Assembly: GCA_965240325.2 (NCBI GenBank)
Contig: OZ251244.1
Coordinates: 744,001-808,000, forward strand
Length of the DNA: 64,000 nt
DNA from: Rebecca billardiae RCC1528
Lineage: Eukaryota; Haptophyta
Direction of reading: 5' to 3'
Both the position numbers and the translations under genes were made by a program. Shown piece after piece: positions 62,569 through 64,000 of this stretch (position 1 is the first letter of the stretch; each line of letters starts with the position of its first letter). The notes beneath the pieces are model-generated. The model saw nothing but the letters and a program-made list of their open reading frames with translations, had not been told where the DNA came from and made no database searches.

Positions 62569-64000
62569 ATGGCAGCCGAGGAGAACGACTCGGAGCTGCT
62601 GCCCATCGCCATCCTGATCGATGAGCTCAAGAACGAGGACATCCAGCTGCGCCTCAACTCGATCCGCCGGCTATCCACCATCGCGACCGCGCTCGGCGCC
62701 GAGCGCACGCGGTGTGAGCTCGTGCCATTCCTGAACGGTGCGCGCCGCGCAGGGGCGGGCGCGCGTGCGCGGCAGGGGGGACGGGCCGGCGTCGGGCGCG
62801 CACGCGCGCCCTCGTCTCCCCGCGCGCCGCGCCAGCCGCCGCCGCTCGGCCGTCCCGAGCCTCAGCCGCGCTGCTGCGCACGCCGGCCGGGCGCGCACCG
62901 CGCACCGCGCAGAGTCCATTGATGACGAGGACGAGGTGCTGCTGGCGATGGCGGAGGAGCTGGGCAAGTTCGTGCCGTTCGTTGGCGGCGCGGTGTACGC
63001 CTCCTGCCTCATCCCGCCGCTCGAGACGCTGTGCACCGTCGAGGAGACCTCGGTGCGCGAGCGCGCGGTCGAGTCACTCTCCCAAGTGGCGAGCGCACTC
63101 TCGACCGAGCACCTGCTCGCACACTTCGTGCCGCTGGTGAAGCGGCTGGCGACGGCGGACTGGTTCACCTCGCGCATATCCGCCTGCTCGCTCTTCACCG
63201 TCGCATACCCGCGGCTCCACGCCGGCGCGCGCCCCGAGCTGCGCGCGACGTTTAAAGGCCTTTGCCGCGATGACACGCCGATGGTCCGGCGCGCCGCCTC
63301 GTCCGCGCTCGGCAGCTTCGCCGGCGTGCTGGAGACGGACGTGCTCAAATCGGAGCTGATGCCGCTGTTCGTCTCGCTCTCCTCCGACGAGCAGGACTCC
63401 GTGCGCGCGCGCGCGCCGATCGACCTGCGCCGGGCGCGCCGCGCGCGCTCCGGGCGCGCAGGGCGCCGGTCGGCCGCGCGGTCGGCCAGCCGACTGGCAC
63501 CGGGACGGTCGGGCGGCGTGCGTTGGTGGCGCGCGCGGCTCGCGCGCGGGCCGCACGCGCGGCAGCACGCGCGCGCGCTCACGCGCGGCAGCACGCGCCG
63601 CCGCGCAGGTCCGGCTCCTGGCTGTCGAGAACTGCGTCGCGCTGGGCAAGCTGCTGGCGCCCGAGGACGCGCTGGCCGCCGTGCTGCCGGCGACGCGCTC
63701 GGCCGCGGCGGACAAGTCGTGGCGGGTGCGGTACGTCGTGGCGGAGCAGTTCGTCGAGCTGTGCGAGGCGCTCGGGCCCGCTGTGCTGCAGGTGCTGCGC
63801 CGCGCAGAGCCGCCCTCCGCCCCGCTCGCCGCGCGCTGCGGCGCCTCGCCGCGCGCCGCGCGGCCGCCGCCTGCGCAAGCCGCCGCCGCCCACGCGCTCT
63901 GTCGGTGCCACACCGCCGGCCTGGTTGCTGGGCGGCCCACTCGCCGCCCCCGTGCTCACACCATCCGCTCCGCGCGCGCCCGGCCGCGCGCGGCGCGCAG
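62569..64000 (+). CDS. PPP2R1A: PP2A 65-kDa regulatory subunit A (partial, 3' end outside window)
   Basis: Three exons visible: 62569-62737, 62913-63400 and 63609-63791, introns in phases 1 and 0, then an open intron (donor GTGCTGCGC) whose acceptor is probably the CGCGCAG at the very last base of the window. 280 residues of an expected roughly 590 are present. The start [20 protein letters not shown] and the following [19 protein letters not shown] match the first HEAT repeat of the PP2A A subunit. Further repeats include [74 protein letters not shown] and [20 protein letters not shown]. It forms the horseshoe scaffold joining catalytic and regulatory PP2A subunits in cytosol and nucleus. 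Confidence 0.93.

Overview
The window looks like nuclear DNA of a very GC-rich single-celled eukaryote, most likely an alga of haptophyte type. The evidence is spliceosomal introns of about 100-400 bp in most genes, eukaryote-only proteins (condensin subunit, cytochrome bc1 subunit 9, MLH1, polycystin-like channel, PP2A scaffold, R2R3 MYB, F-box proteins), and extreme Ala/Pro/Arg-rich linkers. The haptophyte placement is inference from composition and gene content; no marker gene fixes it. Most 5' splice sites read GTGCG rather than GTRAGT, and introns are themselves GC-rich. Because of the base composition, many long open frames on the wrong strand or frame are meaningless. Gene models were built by joining frames at GT-AG (once GC-AG) sites where phase and protein family agreed.

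Layout. 1-1.87 kb: gene-free, AT-richer, with simple repeats. 1.87-4.44 kb (-): R2R3-MYB factor. 4.45-9.9 kb: gene-poor and packed with inverted-repeat elements, including a foldback element with a 7-bp target duplication nested in a larger terminal-repeat element, and another 1.3-kb element with a 5-bp duplication. 9.9-11.7 kb (+): nucleoside-hydrolase-like gene, whose last frame runs open into a large membrane protein with a TIR/HET-like C-terminus (to 16.67 kb). 16.9-18.5 kb (+): Zn2Cys6 factor. 18.5-21.6 kb: mostly gene-free. 21.7-26.35 kb (-): condensin subunit 1, divergent from 26.6-27.0 kb (+): QCR9. 27.5-29.2 kb (+): proline-repeat protein. 29.2-31.1 kb: empty. 31.1-32.8 kb (-): amino-acid transporter. 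33.0-35.1 kb (-): tandem lamin-tail-domain membrane protein, divergent by 70 bp from 35.2-36.8 kb (+): F-box/RCC1 protein with a frameshift. 37.0-41.1 kb (+): MLH1. 41.5-45.3 kb (+): polycystin-2-like channel. 45.3-50.4 kb: gene-poor, with long (TA)n and a 2-kb TA-bounded inverted-repeat element. 50.4-51.8 kb (+): secreted RTX-repeat protein. 52.2-54.9 kb (+): second TIR/HET-like membrane protein. 55.1-57.4 kb (+): MYND-finger protein. 57.4-58.9 kb: repeats. 58.9-59.7 kb (-): single-pass membrane protein. 60.0-62.4 kb (-): F-box/LRR protein, divergent from 62.6 kb to the window end (+): PP2A A subunit, cut off at what looks like a splice acceptor.

Functionally this is a mixed housekeeping neighbourhood (chromosome structure, mismatch repair, respiration, phosphatase scaffold, ubiquitin adaptors). 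Sensing or surface proteins are interspersed (polycystin channel, RTX protein, lamin-tail receptor-like protein, two TIR/HET-like membrane proteins). There are no operons; compact divergent promoters join several gene pairs. The most unusual items are the two TIR/HET-like membrane proteins (one with an in-frame GC-AG intron), an intron in the RTX gene bounded by a 14-bp direct repeat, the GTGCG donor signature, and three non-autonomous transposon-like elements with recognisable ends.
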